A DNA stretch of 64,000 nucleotides from Ziziphus jujuba (GCF_031755915.1 NC_083382.1:1550001-1614000); one strand, 5' to 3'; positions 12,188 through 23,391 are shown, counted from the stretch's first letter. Notes: generated from the sequence alone by a model not told the origin. A program made the numbers and translations.

Positions 12188-14902
12188 ATGAGTGAAAAAG
12201 GATTGTCCACTTTGACAAGGAAGAAGCTTATCACTGTTTGCAAGGATGCTGCGCTAGATCCTTGTAATCACTGCTTGTTTGGTAAGCAACATAGAGTTTC
12301 CTTCAGTTCCTCTGCATCGAGAAGATCAGAGTTGCTTAGTCTGGTGCACTCTGATGTTTGTGGTCCCATGGAGGTGGAATCATTAGGTGGCAACAAGTAT
12401 TTCCTGACCTTCATTGATGATGCTTCTCGGAAGGTGTGGGTATATTTTTTGAAGACAAAGGACCAGGTATTGGATTACTTCAAACTGTTTCATACCATGG
12501 TAGAGCGTGAAACAGGAAAGAAGCTGAAATGCCTCCGCTCAGATAATGGAGGCGAGTATACTTCCAAGGAGTTCGATGCCTACTGTAGAAGACATGGCAT
12601 TCGACATGAGAAGACGGTCCCTCGCACCCCACAACATAATGGAATAGCCGAAAGAATGAACCGAACCATTATGGAAAAAGTCAGAAGTATGATCAGTATG
12701 GCTAAGCTGCCAAAGCCATTCTGGGGAGAAGCTGTTCGTGCCGCCTGCTATTTAATCAACAGATCACCGTCAGTACCGTTGAATTTTGAAATTCCGGAAA
12801 AAGTGTGGTCGGGTAAGATTCCCTCCTACTCTCATTTAAGAGTGTTTGGTTGTTTAGCTTATGTACATGTATCCAAGGAGCTCAGACAGAAGCTCGATGC
12901 AAGATCTACTCCATGCACCTTTATAGGATATGGAGATGAAGAATTCGGATACAGGTTATGGGACCCGAAAACAAAGAAGGTTATTAGAAGCAGGGATGTA
13001 GTATTCCATGAAAACCAGAAAATGGAAGACATTGAAAAGCCCAGAATGTCTCCTAATTGTAGTTCTAGTGCCGAGAATTTTTGTCCTAATCCAGCACCAG
13101 CACAAATAGCCACAGAAGATAATGAGGTGCATGAAGATATACCAGAAGCAGACCAGGAGGAAGAAGGGGATATTGAGCAGGGGGAGACTCAATCCTCTCA
13201 AGCAGCTGCAGGGCCATCACAGCGATCAGATGATGGTACATCTCCTGAAACCAGTGGTTTACAAGTTCGGAGATCTGAGCGAGGCCGAATTCCATCAAAG
13301 AGATTTCCAGAATCTGAGTATATTCTGCTTACTGAAGAGGGGGAGCCAGAGAGTTTCCAGGAAGCTGTTTCTCATCAAGAGAAGGAAAAGTGGCCGCAAG
13401 CAATGCAAGATGAGATGGAATCCTTGCAGAAAAATCATACTTATGAGTTGGTTGAGCTTCCAACAGGAAAGAAGGCACTAAAGAATAAATGGGTGTTCAA
13501 GCTCAAGAAAGATGGCAGCGGAAAGGTGGTGAAACACAAAGCCCGATTGGTGGTCAAAGGATTTCTTCAGAAGAAAGGAATTGACTTTGATGAGATTTTT
13601 TCACCAGTGGTAAAAATGACTTCAATTCGAGTCATTTTTGGTTTAGTAGCAAGTCTAAACCTAGAGCTTGAACAGATGGATGTGAAGACAGCATTTCTTC
13701 ACGGTGATTTACATGAAGAAATCTACATGGAGCAGCCAGAAGGATTTGAGGTTTCAAGGAAAGAAAACCTCGTATGCAAGCTGAAGAAGAGCTTGTATGG
13801 CCTCAAGCAAGCACCAAGACAATGGTATAAGAAGTTTGACTCGTTTATGGTGAGTCAAGGTTATAAAAGGACTGCAGCAGACCAGTGTGTTTATATTCAA
13901 AAATTTTCAGGTGGAAACTTCATTGCACTTTTGCTATATGTGGACGACATGTTGATCGTTGGACAAGATGCAATGAAGATTAGTCAGCTGAAGAAAGAAT
14001 TGTCTAAGTCCTTTGATATGAAATACTTAGGACCAGCTCAACAAATTTTGGGAATGCAAATAATCCAAGACAGGAAGAATAGAAGGTTATGGCTATCTCA
14101 AGAGAAGTATGTTGAACGGGTGATAAAGAGATTCAACATGGATAAAGCCAAACCGGTCAGCATTCCACTTGCAAATCATTTCAAGTTGAGTAAGAGATTG
14201 TGCCCCTCATCCAAAGAAGAGATAGAGGAGATGGCTTCAGTACCATATTCTTCAGCGGTAGGAAGTCTGATGTATGCAATGGTGTGTACCAGACCAGACA
14301 TTGCTCACGCAGTAGGTGTCGTGAGCAGATTTCTTTCAAATCCTGGAAAGAAATACTGGGAAGCAGTCAAATGGATTCTCAGGTATCTTAAAGGTACATC
14401 GAAGCTGTGCTTATGCTACGGGGGAGGTGATCCAATCTTAGAAGGCTATACAGATGCAGATATGGTCGGAGACCCTGATAATAGAAAGTCTACATCAGGT
14501 TATCTCTACACTTTTGCGGGAGGAGCTGTGTCATGGCAGTCAAGATTGCAGAAGTGTGTTGCTTTATCCACTACTGAAGCAGAGTACATTGCCGCAGCGG
14601 AAGCGGGTAAGGAAATGTTGTGGTTAAAGCGTTTTCTCACAGAATTGGGCATCAAGCAAGAAGACTATAAGATACATTGTGATAACCAAAGTGCCATGGA
14701 TTTGAGCAAAAACTCAATGTATCATTCCCGTACAAAGCACATTGACATCCGCTATCATTGGATACGCGAAGTAATAGATCAACAGTTGCTGAAACTGATG
14801 AAGATCCACACAAAAGAGAATCCAGCAGATATGCTAACAAAAGTTGTTGCTCAAGAGAAGCTGAAGCTATGCAGAGACATAGCTGGAATAGATGGCAGAT
14901 GA
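12188..14902 (+). CDS. Copia integrase-reverse transcriptase-RNase H part of the polyprotein
   Basis: 904 codons counted from the first ATG after the TAG; the true protein would be a continuation of the upstream frame, so this ATG is probably not a real start. The integrase core D-D-35-E triad is D56 (SDVCGP), D119 (RSDNGGEY) and E155 (HNGIAERMNRT), preceded by the CNHC half of the zinc-binding site. Reverse transcriptase follows from WPQAMQDEMESL, with the catalytic YVDD near residue 585. RNase H carries GYTDADMVGD, STTEAEYIAA and HCDNQSAM. The frame is otherwise open to the stop 35 bp before the 3' LTR. It uses the host cell's genome as target for the integrated copy. Confidence 0.93.
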   Translation: MSEKGLSTLTRKKLITVCKDAALDPCNHCLFGKQHRVSFSSSASRRSELLSLVHSDVCGPMEVESLGGNKYFLTFIDDASRKVWVYFLKTKDQVLDYFKLFHTMVERETGKKLKCLRSDNGGEYTSKEFDAYCRRHGIRHEKTVPRTPQHNGIAERMNRTIMEKVRSMISMAKLPKPFWGEAVRAACYLINRSPSVPLNFEIPEKVWSGKIPSYSHLRVFGCLAYVHVSKELRQKLDARSTPCTFIGYGDEEFGYRLWDPKTKKVIRSRDVVFHENQKMEDIEKPRMSPNCSSSAENFCPNPAPAQIATEDNEVHEDIPEADQEEEGDIEQGETQSSQAAAGPSQRSDDGTSPETSGLQVRRSERGRIPSKRFPESEYILLTEEGEPESFQEAVSHQEKEKWPQAMQDEMESLQKNHTYELVELPTGKKALKNKWVFKLKKDGSGKVVKHKARLVVKGFLQKKGIDFDEIFSPVVKMTSIRVIFGLVASLNLELEQMDVKTAFLHGDLHEEIYMEQPEGFEVSRKENLVCKLKKSLYGLKQAPRQWYKKFDSFMVSQGYKRTAADQCVYIQKFSGGNFIALLLYVDDMLIVGQDAMKISQLKKELSKSFDMKYLGPAQQILGMQIIQDRKNRRLWLSQEKYVERVIKRFNMDKAKPVSIPLANHFKLSKRLCPSSKEEIEEMASVPYSSAVGSLMYAMVCTRPDIAHAVGVVSRFLSNPGKKYWEAVKWILRYLKGTSKLCLCYGGGDPILEGYTDADMVGDPDNRKSTSGYLYTFAGGAVSWQSRLQKCVALSTTEAEYIAAAEAGKEMLWLKRFLTELGIKQEDYKIHCDNQSAMDLSKNSMYHSRTKHIDIRYHWIREVIDQQLLKLMKIHTKENPADMLTKVVAQEKLKLCRDIAGIDGR

Positions 14903-14923
14903 CCATCAGTTTTAAATGCGGCT

Positions 14924-14935
14924 GGAGGGGGAGAA
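14924..14935 (+). other. Polypurine tract of the Copia element
   Basis: ggagggggagaa immediately upstream of the 3' LTR, the usual site of plus-strand primer formation. Confidence 0.8.
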
Positions 14936-14936
14936 T

Positions 14937-15403
14937 TGTGAAGTTCAGCCGCACCACCACTGCACCGACAGTGTGAAGACTGCACAGCCACCATTTTTGA
15001 CAATGGCCATTGTTGCATTTAACACCGAAAATGGATTGCTCAACAATTGTGGGCTACTATCAGAAGCTGTTGAAGATTGTGGCCATGCAACCGACTTTGT
15101 AAGCCTATAAATAGGCTCCATCCCGTTGCATGCAAGCAAGCCATGAGAGCAAGCTCAATATTATCCCAAGTGAGGAATATTGAGAGAAAACTCCAAGAGA
15201 GAGAGTGTTTAAGTTCCAGAGAGAGAGCTTGAGAGAAGAGTGAGCAATTCCAGAGAGAATTTGACAGTGTAGAGAGAGGTTCCAAGTGAGAATCTTCACG
15301 AGAGAAGTTTTTTATTTTTGTATTCTATTTCCAAGAGAGTAATAGAATTATTTTTATTTTTCTTATCATATTTCTTCTTTAAAGTGGTCAGAGAACCACA
15401 ACA
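14937..15403 (+). repeat. 3' LTR of the Copia element
   Basis: 467 bp, TGTGAAG to CCACAACA. Its canonical TG and CA ends define the element borders. It carries its own TATA box at 15106-15113. It is followed by the 3' target-site duplication and then the rest of ankyrin exon 3. Confidence 0.93.
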
Positions 15404-16998
15404 TTCATGGGCTTGCAGAAGAAAAGGATGTATTAGGATAGACTCCACTTCACTGTGCAGCACATCTGGGTCACATTGAAGTAACTAAACTTTTACTTCA
15501 AAATTCCTCTACTTGTATTGCACACCTACAAGACAATGAAGGCATGTCTGCTTTGCATATTTCTGCTAAACAAGGCCATGTCAATGTAATGGAACAAATT
15601 ATTAGTCACAAACCAGATGCTTGTGACTTGGTTGACAACAGAGGATGGAATCTACTTCATGTTGCCGTTGCAAATGCAACGCTTAATGTTGTCAGGTTTA
15701 TTCTGAAGACGCCAAGGCTTGAGAGCCTCATCAATGCAACGGATAACGAAGGGAATACACCTCTGCACGTGGATGCTGGAAGAGACAAGTACCGCATCAT
15801 AACGATCCTCGTGAATGAAATCAAAGTTCATAAGAAGGCTCAAAATCACAACTTCCAAAAGCCGATTGACTTGATTCGGACTAATCCAAATATTGGAGAG
15901 CTTTACAAGGCAAGTGGTCTTATTCTTTTAGAATTTAGTTATGATATCTTAATTCCTATTCATGCATTTATCTCAAAAATATGTCGCTCTATTTTGCTAT
16001 AAAAGTTCATTTGTGATGGCCCATACCCACTTAGCCACTTTTATTGCCAAGAATAATTTTAGGGCTACCTAATTTTAGTTACACAAGTACCACTTGGGAA
16101 AATCTTCTTTAACTAAAACCAATTCTTTAGGTTGCCAGTTTCTCCTTGTATCTTTGTACCAATTTAATTTGTCTCTCGTGTAAACCTTTTTTCAGTCAAT
16201 GATTGCAATGAGGTTGGAAAAACAGGGTGGCCAACCAAGTCTGCGTTCACTTGTCCATAAAGAAGAATATAGGAAGCCCATAAAAAAGGATATAATCATA
16301 AACAGAGTGGGAGCTAATAGAGATAAAGATCATGATCATACAAGTAAAGAAGTTGGCTATGATCAGGACAAAGACGTGAAATCTAATAGACTGAAGAACA
16401 TATCTACCATTCATCTACTGGTGGCAACTCTCATTGCAACAGTGACTTTTACAGCAGGTTTTACAATGCCTGGAGGGTTCGAACAAAATGAATCATCAAG
16501 AAAGGGCTTGGCATTGCTATCTGACAATACATATTTTCATCTGTTTGTGATAGCAGATTCATTAGCCTTCTACTGCTCCTCTGCCTCAGTTTTCTTGCAA
16601 TTTTGCGCTGCCTCGGAACATAATTATCATTTGCTCTTACGTTTTACAAAAGTTTCTGCAACTCTCACTTATATTTCTAGCCTTGGAATGGTTGTTGCTT
16701 TTACTTCAGCCTTGCACGCTGTCATGCCTGGTTCCTCAATGCTAGCATATTATACTTTTGTATCAGGTATCTGTTGTGTATTTGCCTATATATTTGGGTT
16801 TTTGTAGATGTGAAACCACCACATCATTTTCTGGTAGCAAACATTTACAAATATTTGTAATTATATTGTAATAGTAATAATACATATATATAACCACCAT
16901 TACCATTTTGGTATCAATACGAGTAGGACGAACGCAATTATCCTTCCAAAAGCCGCAGTTGTGACCCAAAAATACTCCCAAAAAGCAAATAATTCTTG

Positions 16999-17429
16999 AT
17001 GTTATGCGCTTACTGCTTGGAGGACGTAATGAACTTGCAGAAGAAAAGGATGTATTTGGATGGACTCTACTGCATTGTGCAGCACATCTGGGACATCTTA
17101 AAGCAACTCATGTTTTACTTTAAAATTCCCCAACTTATATTGTAATGGAAGAAATTAATGCTCACAATCCTGATGGTTGTGACTTGGTTGATAACAGAGA
17201 ATGGACTCCTATCCATGCCGCCATAACAAACAAGAAGCTTAATGTTGTCAGGTACATATTGAAGAGGCGAATGCTTGAGAGCCTCATCCATGCAGCGGAT
17301 AACAAAGGGAATATGCCTCTGCATGTGGCTACTGGAAGGGACAAGTACAGCATCATAACGATCCTTGTGAATTATCTCAAAGTTCACAAGAAGGCTAATA
17401 ATCTCAACTTCAAAAACATCATTGACTAG
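16999..17429 (+). pseudogene. Ankyrin exon-3 fragment of gene C, first copy
   Basis: Homologous to exon 3 of copies A and B (DVMRLLLGG, then ELAEEKDVFGWT, and SLIHAADNKGNMPLHVATGRD) but diverged and ending at a TAG. The acceptor dinucleotide is lost (ttg before the exon where the second copy has tag). An in-frame TAA interrupts HVLL. No exon 1, 2 or PGG exon belongs to it: shortly after its end the sequence switches at about 17500 to a copy of the NBS1/ankyrin flank. It is a relic from unequal exchange. Confidence 0.8.
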
Positions 17430-17499
17430 ATTTGACAGATTGAACGTTAGGTAAGTGGTTAGAACCAGAAAGCTCTGATTGAATTTCTTTTACAAAAGC

Positions 17500-18100
17500 T
17501 TTAATTGATTTATTGAAGCATAATTGGGATAGTAATTTTATATACGACTTAAGTAAATTTGGGAGAAATATGTAACCTTCTCTTACAAAATTTGAAAGAA
17601 TGTTATTTTTAGTCAAATTAGAGCCTATTCCAACTATTTTCTTATTAAGAGGCAATCCATATAATTTTAGCAACTTAAGAGATTTCTATACTATTTTCCT
17701 TTATGAAACTAGTTTCAATTATTGCTCAACAAATTGGCCATATATTAGCTTGTTTGGTTCATTTGAGTGTCCATCATAAACCCACATTTTTTAGGAGCAT
17801 CAACTATTGTAATTTGGACCATGAAGAAATACCAATCAGTTGATTTGATCTCAAGCAAGTGCTGATTCATCCGTTATTCTTATTTTCGAAGGGCCCTCAT
17901 GACAGGTGCTTTGCTTATTATGTGAATTGAAGTACCCTTAAGCTTATGCTTTATACTGGAATATAAAACCATAAAACCATACTCCCCATAATCTTTGTGA
18001 CATTAGGCTGGAGAATTAAATGGCCTGCATTATAAAAGCTTACTTGTCAAATCAATGGGTCATGCAATTGGTGCTCAAATACTTACCAAACACAAAAGAT
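17500..18100. repeat. Duplicated flank of the NBS1/ankyrin region
   Basis: Collinear with about 8205-8700 and with 29320-30230 (for example ttgaagcata, gggagaaatatgtaacctt and ggccatatattagcttg are shared). It marks the start of the second ankyrin duplication unit. No gene is seen in it. Confidence 0.75.
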
Positions 18101-18103
18101 TAA

Positions 18104-18292
18104 AATCCGTTTGGCATAGTTTTTTTTTTTTTTTTTTCGTTTTTTCTAAAAGTACTTTTTGAAAAAGTTATTCTTTACTGATTTTAATTAGTCATAAATA
18201 TTTTTTAAAAATTATTTAAATATTTTAGAAAATAGCTTTTTTGAGTCTCAAAAACTGCTTTTGGCTTCCCAAATACCCTACCAAACAAGGCC
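18104..18292. mobile_element. MITE, PIF/Harbinger-like
   Basis: A 189-bp AT-rich non-coding element with imperfect terminal inverted repeats (ccgtttggcatag at the left, ccttgtttggtaggg read inward from the right) and a 3-bp TAA duplication at 18101-18103 and 18293-18295. The paralogous flank at about 30222-30240 reads cattaagttgat with no insert, giving an empty site. TAA targets are typical of the PIF/Harbinger group; family placement is inference. Confidence 0.7.
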
Positions 18293-18592
18293 TAAGTTGA
18301 TAAGCACATTAAACCCGGAATATCCATTTCAATAGGTTTTTCAATATCCATTTGTATTTGAACGGAAATATTTCTATTACTCCCGGAATATTGAAGACTC
18401 AGTACTCCTCCCTTTCATTTAACGACAAGTAGCTAACATGTGGATAATTTCTGCATCAGATGGTCTTGCCCAAAAACTTATTAATGCTACTAAGCACCGT
18501 TTCTTTTCAATAGGTTAGCTTTTCCGCCTCCTCCATTGAAGAATCTGCATGCTGTTGATAAAAGAAAAGAAAGAAAAGAAATTGTAACAAGT

Positions 18593-19483
18593 TCGTTTTT
18601 TGTAATTGAAGAACATAGAAAATAAAAATAGGATGGAAAAATATAATAAGTTTTTCAAGGGAACCAATCTCCCAAAAGATCATTCAATAATCCACAATTC
18701 CATTAAAGTGCAAGCACACATTTTACATTCACTTTAAATAGAAAAAATATGACACTAAAAAATCCCTAGATATTAGGCATTAATAACCCATAATCTAGTA
18801 ATGCTAACTATATAGCCATAGTGGGTAGAAATTAGCTACATTAAATCTTACTATTACTAACCACTTTGACTAATTAGATACAATAAACAAAACAGTTAAT
18901 AATATTATTTTAAACTAAAAATTGAGATAGTAACATTCCACCATGCTTTCAAAACTGATGTTCATCAACTATATAAGCATTAATCTAGTGACTTATTCGA
19001 CCATTAGTATTCGATGTATGCACATCTTAATCTGGGTTATATGTTGCACGATTTCATAGTCTAATTGGTGAAGCGGTGTTGGAAAAAATATTAGCTATGA
19101 ATTTCATAGCTTTTTCCATAATCGGCTTTGATACCAAATGTTATAAACTCATTTATTTGTAATTGAAAAACATAGAAAGTAAAAATAAAATGGAAAACTA
19201 TAATGGGTTCTTTTAGGGAATGCAACCTCTCAAAAGATCATTCAATGATCTACAATTTCATTAACCCCACAATTTGTTAGATAGAAAAACATTGACACCA
19301 AAAATCCCTCACTATTAGGCATTAACAACCTATAATCCAGTAATGCTAATATATAACCATAGTGACTAAACATTAGCAACGTTAATCTAACTATTATTAA
19401 CCACTTTTACTAAAGTAAATACAATAAACAGAACAATTAACAATACTATTTTAAAATAAAAATTAAAATTGGAGCTGAAATAA
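18593..19483 (-). mobile_element. TRIM-like miniature LTR retroelement
   Basis: Two direct repeats, 18593-18935 and about 19139-19483, flank a 203-bp interior without coding capacity. Adjacent to the right repeat, 19125-19136 reads gctttgatacca, the reverse complement of a tRNA-Met-type primer-binding site, two bases from the repeat's TG end. The left repeat runs from TG to CA (tgtaacaag to atagtaaca), with a purine-rich tract just inside it on the minus strand. These are the parts of a terminal-repeat retrotransposon in miniature oriented on the minus strand. The outer end of the right repeat is degenerate, and I could not fix a target-site duplication. The repeats differ at many sites, so it is old. 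Confidence 0.7.
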
Positions 19484-19818
19484 AATGAAATGAGGTAAAA
19501 AAAAAAAAATAATCAGAGAGTACAACATAAATTAATTCGGTGGGCACTATGAAATTTACGAGTGCATTTGTTGCCAAATAAATTTATGAGTGCATTTGTA
19601 AGATTAATAACTTGGTCTGGAAAAATTTTCAGAGATTTATTGTTTAGCCAAAAATTTTCAGGATCTTCCAATATATGTTGATATTCTTGCTTTTGAGTAG
19701 CAGCTTTGACCCAGCAACAAGTTATAATTTAGGGTGCCATTACACCTCAGCTTAGTTCTCTCTACCTTGGGACTCCAGATTTGCATATTCTTTGAAATAA
19801 CAGAAATCTTGCTTTATA

Positions 19819-19859
<41 letters not shown>

Positions 19860-20789
19860 TTTAATATCACTTTTTGTTATATATATATATAGAGGACAAT
19901 AATAGAAGCTATAGTTTAAGAAAGCAAAAGTGTTGATATAGAGGAACAATATAAAGTTGATCCGCACCGATAACACCCAAAATGAACTATTACAGCTTTC
20001 TATCTCTGTAATTGACAATTACAACAAATTATTGGCAATAATTCCATAAAAAAAGCATTATTAAATGTCCAAAAATCAATTGGGTTACCTTTCTGCGTCC
20101 TATCCAAAAGCAACAATCAAGTCTCCTCAACTCGTGAAGCTTATCTTTTTCCTATTTATTTCTATTTTTTAAATAAACGACAATAATGGAAAGCAAGGAT
20201 TACAATATATTTTAAATAAAAAAGAAAGGGGGATCACCAAGTGATTTGGTTGAACAAGGACGTGAAGGTGTAATTTTTAGTGGCTAAGCCTACAGATACA
20301 ACTCTGTTCTTTGTTTGATAGCTGCCTTTATTACTATTACATTTTTTTTTTTTTTTTTTGGCTTTTCTTCGATAGGTGCTTTTGGGTTCTCCAATAACTA
20401 GTCATAGACCAATTGTACCATTATCTGGTTTCATGCATAAAATTTTGGAAGTTCTGTCTTGTTGCAGCGAATAGGAAAATAGGAAAATTAAATAGAAGGA
20501 CTCACTGAAATCAGATAAGATTAAGAAGGTTGCAAAGTAATAGATTTCCCTATAAAGCATTTAATTTCTGAAGGGACATAAAGATGGTTTCTGTCCCTCG
20601 TTGATGGAGAAGGTCCTATAATGATTTTTACTTTCAGTAGGACCAAGACGACTTCATTGAAGACCTAAAAAATAAAAAATAAAAAATAAAAGGTTAGAGG
20701 AGTTGGAAGTTGGAACCAAAATTTTTCTCGGTCGACCTTCTTTTCATCAAACCTAAAACAACAGAGATCGGAAAGAGTTGAGAGTGGCA
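19484..20789. other. Intergenic, 5' region of ankyrin copy B
   Basis: AT-rich sequence with (TA)n tracts around 19825-19850. From about 20650 it is again similar to the sequence just upstream of copy A (cttcattgaagacct, then the leader before the ATG). No gene is seen. Confidence 0.55.
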
Positions 20790-21680
20790 ATGGATAGTTC
20801 AGTGTTTGAAGAAGCAGCTTCAGGGAACCAAAGCCTTATTCAACGACTGCAGCAACATAGTGTTGATCCTCAACAAAAAACACCCCAAAAGAACACTATT
20901 CTTCACATTGCTGTGATGTACAATCAAATGGATATTTCAAAAGAAGTTCTTCGCTTATGTCCATGGCAACTTCACCAAGCAAACACTGATGGAAACAGTC
21001 CTTTACACACAGCAGCGAAAATCGGGAGTAAACAAATGGTTGAGCTTCTCATCGATGGTTCGGACGACATTGAAAGCCAGCAATATGATATTATAAGAAT
21101 GAAAAACTTGAAAGAGAAAGACACAGCCTTACATGTTGCAGTTAAAAATGGTCACTTTGCTGTAGCAAAGCTGCTGATGGAAAAAGATCCAGGATCTTTG
21201 GATTTGGTGAATGATGATAATGAGTCTCCACTTTTTCTTGCTGTGGAGGGGGGTTTTCTCAATATTGCACAGCATATTTTACTCCAATTTCCTTCAGCTC
21301 CATGCCGTGGCTCCAACGGCATGAATGCCTTGCATGCAGCTGTGATTCGAGCCCGTAATGGTAATCATATAGCATACTTTTTTGTTGCTAACGAATTTTT
21401 GTTATGGAATTTTGACACTTTTTATTACAACATCTGGCATCTATGCTAGCTTCTAATCATACTCACTCTCCTTGGAAAACACTTGATGCTTGTTGCAGCT
21501 CGTAAGTTTGAATATCGAGCGCCTGACTTATCTCTGGAGAAAGTCCGACACCTGCTATGCGGCTTTCTTTTGCATGCTGGAAATAAATGCGTCAATGTAG
21601 GATACAGAAACACTAACCAGCCAACACAAACGGGTACTCTGTCTTTTACATTTTCTTTCTTCCTATAGGTCCAAAACTAC

Positions 21681-21717
<37 letters not shown>

Positions 21718-23168
21718 TTATAATTTCTATCGATTTCTAGATATTATGCTCTTCCTTCTTGAAAAAGGAGGTGATGGGCTTGCAGAAGAAAGGGATGTAT
21801 TAGGATGGACTCCACTTCACTGTGCAGCACATCTGGGTCACCTTGAAGCAACTAAAATTTTACTTCAAAATTCCTCTACTTGTATGGCACACCTTCAAGA
21901 CAATGAAGGCATGTCAGCTGTGCATATTGCTGCTAAACAAGGCCATGTCAATGTAATGGAACAAATTATTAGTCACAAACCAGATGCTTGTGACTCGGTT
22001 GACAACAGAGGATGGAATCCACTTCATGTTGCCGTTGCAAATGCAAAGCTTAATGTCGTCAGGTTTATTCTGAAGACGCCAAGGCTTGAGAGCCTCATCA
22101 ATGCAGCAGATAACGAAGGGAATACACCTCTGCACGTGGCTGCAGCAAGAGACAAGTACAGCATCATAACGATCCTTGTGAATGAAATCAAAGTTCGTAA
22201 GAAGGCTCAAAATCACAACTTCCAAAAGCCGATTGACTTGATTCGGACTAATCCAAACATTGGAGAGCTTTACAAGGCAAGTGGTCTTATTCTTTTAGAA
22301 TTTAGTTATGATATCGCAATTCCTACTCATGCATTTGTCTAAGAAATATGTCGCTCCATTTTGCTATAAAAGTTCATTTGTGATGCCCATACCCATTTAG
22401 CCATTTTTATTGCCAAGAGTAATTTTGTGGCTACAAAATTTTAGTTACACAAGTACCACTTGGGAAAATCTTCTTTTAACTAAAACCAATTCTTTATGTT
22501 GCCAGTTTCTCCTTGTATCTTTGTACCAATTTAATTTGTTTCTCCCGTAAACCTTTTTTCAGTCAATGATTGCAATGAAGTTGGAAAAACAGGATGGGCA
22601 ACCAAGTCTGCGTTCACTTGTCCATAAAGAAGAATATAGGCAGCCCATAAAAAAGGATATAAACAGAGTGGGATCTAATAAACATAAAGATCATGATCAT
22701 ACAAGTAAAGAAGTTGGCAATGATCAGGACAAAGACATGAAATCTAATAGACTGAAGAACATATCTACCATTCATCTACTGGTGGCAACTCTCATTGCAA
22801 CAGTGACTTTTACAGCAGGTTTTACAATGCCTGGAGGGTTCGAACAAGATCAATCATCAAGAAAGGGCTTGGCATTGCTATCTGACAACACATATTTTCA
22901 TCTGTTTGTAATAGCAGATTCATTAGCCTTCTACTGCTCCTCTGCCTCAGTTTTCTTGCAATTTTGCGCTGCCTCGGAACATAATTATCATTTGCTCTTA
23001 CGTTTTACAAAAGTTTCTGCAACTCTCACTTATATTTCTAGCCTTGGAATGGTTGTTGCTTTTACTTCAGCCTTGCACGCTGTTATGCCTGGTTCCTCAA
23101 TGCTAGCATATTATACTTTTGTATCAGGTATCTGTTGTGTATTTGCCTATATATTTGGGTTTTTGTAG
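20790..23168 (+). CDS. Ankyrin-repeat/PGG-domain membrane protein, copy B (intact)
   Basis: Exons 20790-21360, 21499-21633, 21741-22276 and 22563-23168 join in phase to 616 codons (615 aa). Family members (ACD6, ITN1) are plasma-membrane or ER proteins in defence and stress signalling; the exact role here is unknown. Ankyrin motifs include NTILHIAVMYNQ, GNSPLHTAAKIG, DTALHVAVKNGH, ESPLFLAVEGG, MNALHAAVI, GWTPLHCAAHLGH, GMSAVHIAAKQGH, GWNPLHVAV and GNTPLHVAA. The PGG motif is at about residues 504-506 (GFTMPGGFEQ), followed by hydrophobic segments ending AYIFGFL. Exon 2 is 135 nt, phase 1-1, and does not look like ankyrin; without it exon 1 and exon 3 form a regular repeat. The exon 3 donor is AG|GCAAGT, a GC-AG intron. 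The ATG at 20790 is the first in frame. No lesions seen. Confidence 0.9.
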
Positions 23169-23391
23169 ATGTGAAACCACCACATCATTTTCTGGTAGTA
23201 AACACCTACAAAATATGTGTACTCGTATTGTAATAATAATAATACATATATATAATCACCATTACCATTTTGGTATCTATATGAGTAGGACGATACCATT
23301 TTGGTATCTATATGAGTAGGACGAACGCAATTATCCTTCCAAAAGCCGCAGTTGTGACCCAAAAATACTCCCAAAAAGCAAATAATTCTAG

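Larger units (their letters stand above)
9835..15403 (+). mobile_element. Complete Copia (Ty1/Tnt1-type) LTR retrotransposon
   Basis: The element has 465- and 467-bp LTRs, a primer-binding site next to the 5' LTR, a purine tract before the 3' LTR, and gag-protease-integrase-RT-RNase H in Copia order. It lies in exon 3 of ankyrin copy A in the same orientation as the gene. Target-site duplications are GTCAT (9830-9834) and TTCAT (15404-15408), differing at one base. The LTRs differ at about twelve positions plus one 2-bp indel by my count, so the insertion is neither brand-new nor ancient. The coding region is interrupted by one in-frame TAG, so this copy is probably not autonomous. Protein motifs are closest to the Tnt1 group of plant Copia elements. 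Confidence 0.95.
8856..16807 (+). pseudogene. Ankyrin-repeat/PGG-domain membrane protein, copy A, disrupted by a Copia element
   Basis: This is an ACD6/ITN1-type plant protein: N-terminal ankyrin repeats followed by a C-terminal PGG domain with about four membrane segments. Exon 1 is 8856-9426, starting at the ATG of MDSTVFEEAAS. Exon 2 is 9566-9700. Exon 3 runs 9800-9834, is broken by the retrotransposon at 9835-15403, and resumes at 15409-15909. Exon 4 is 16196-16807 and contains GFTMPGG. Reading from exon 3 into the LTR gives a stop at about 10008. A second, independent lesion is an in-frame TAG at 15439-15441, where copy B has TGG of the GWTPLH ankyrin motif. All splice borders still match copy B, including the unusual GC donor at the end of exon 3. 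A full-length product is not expected; a truncated ankyrin peptide from exons 1-2 is possible. Confidence 0.9.
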
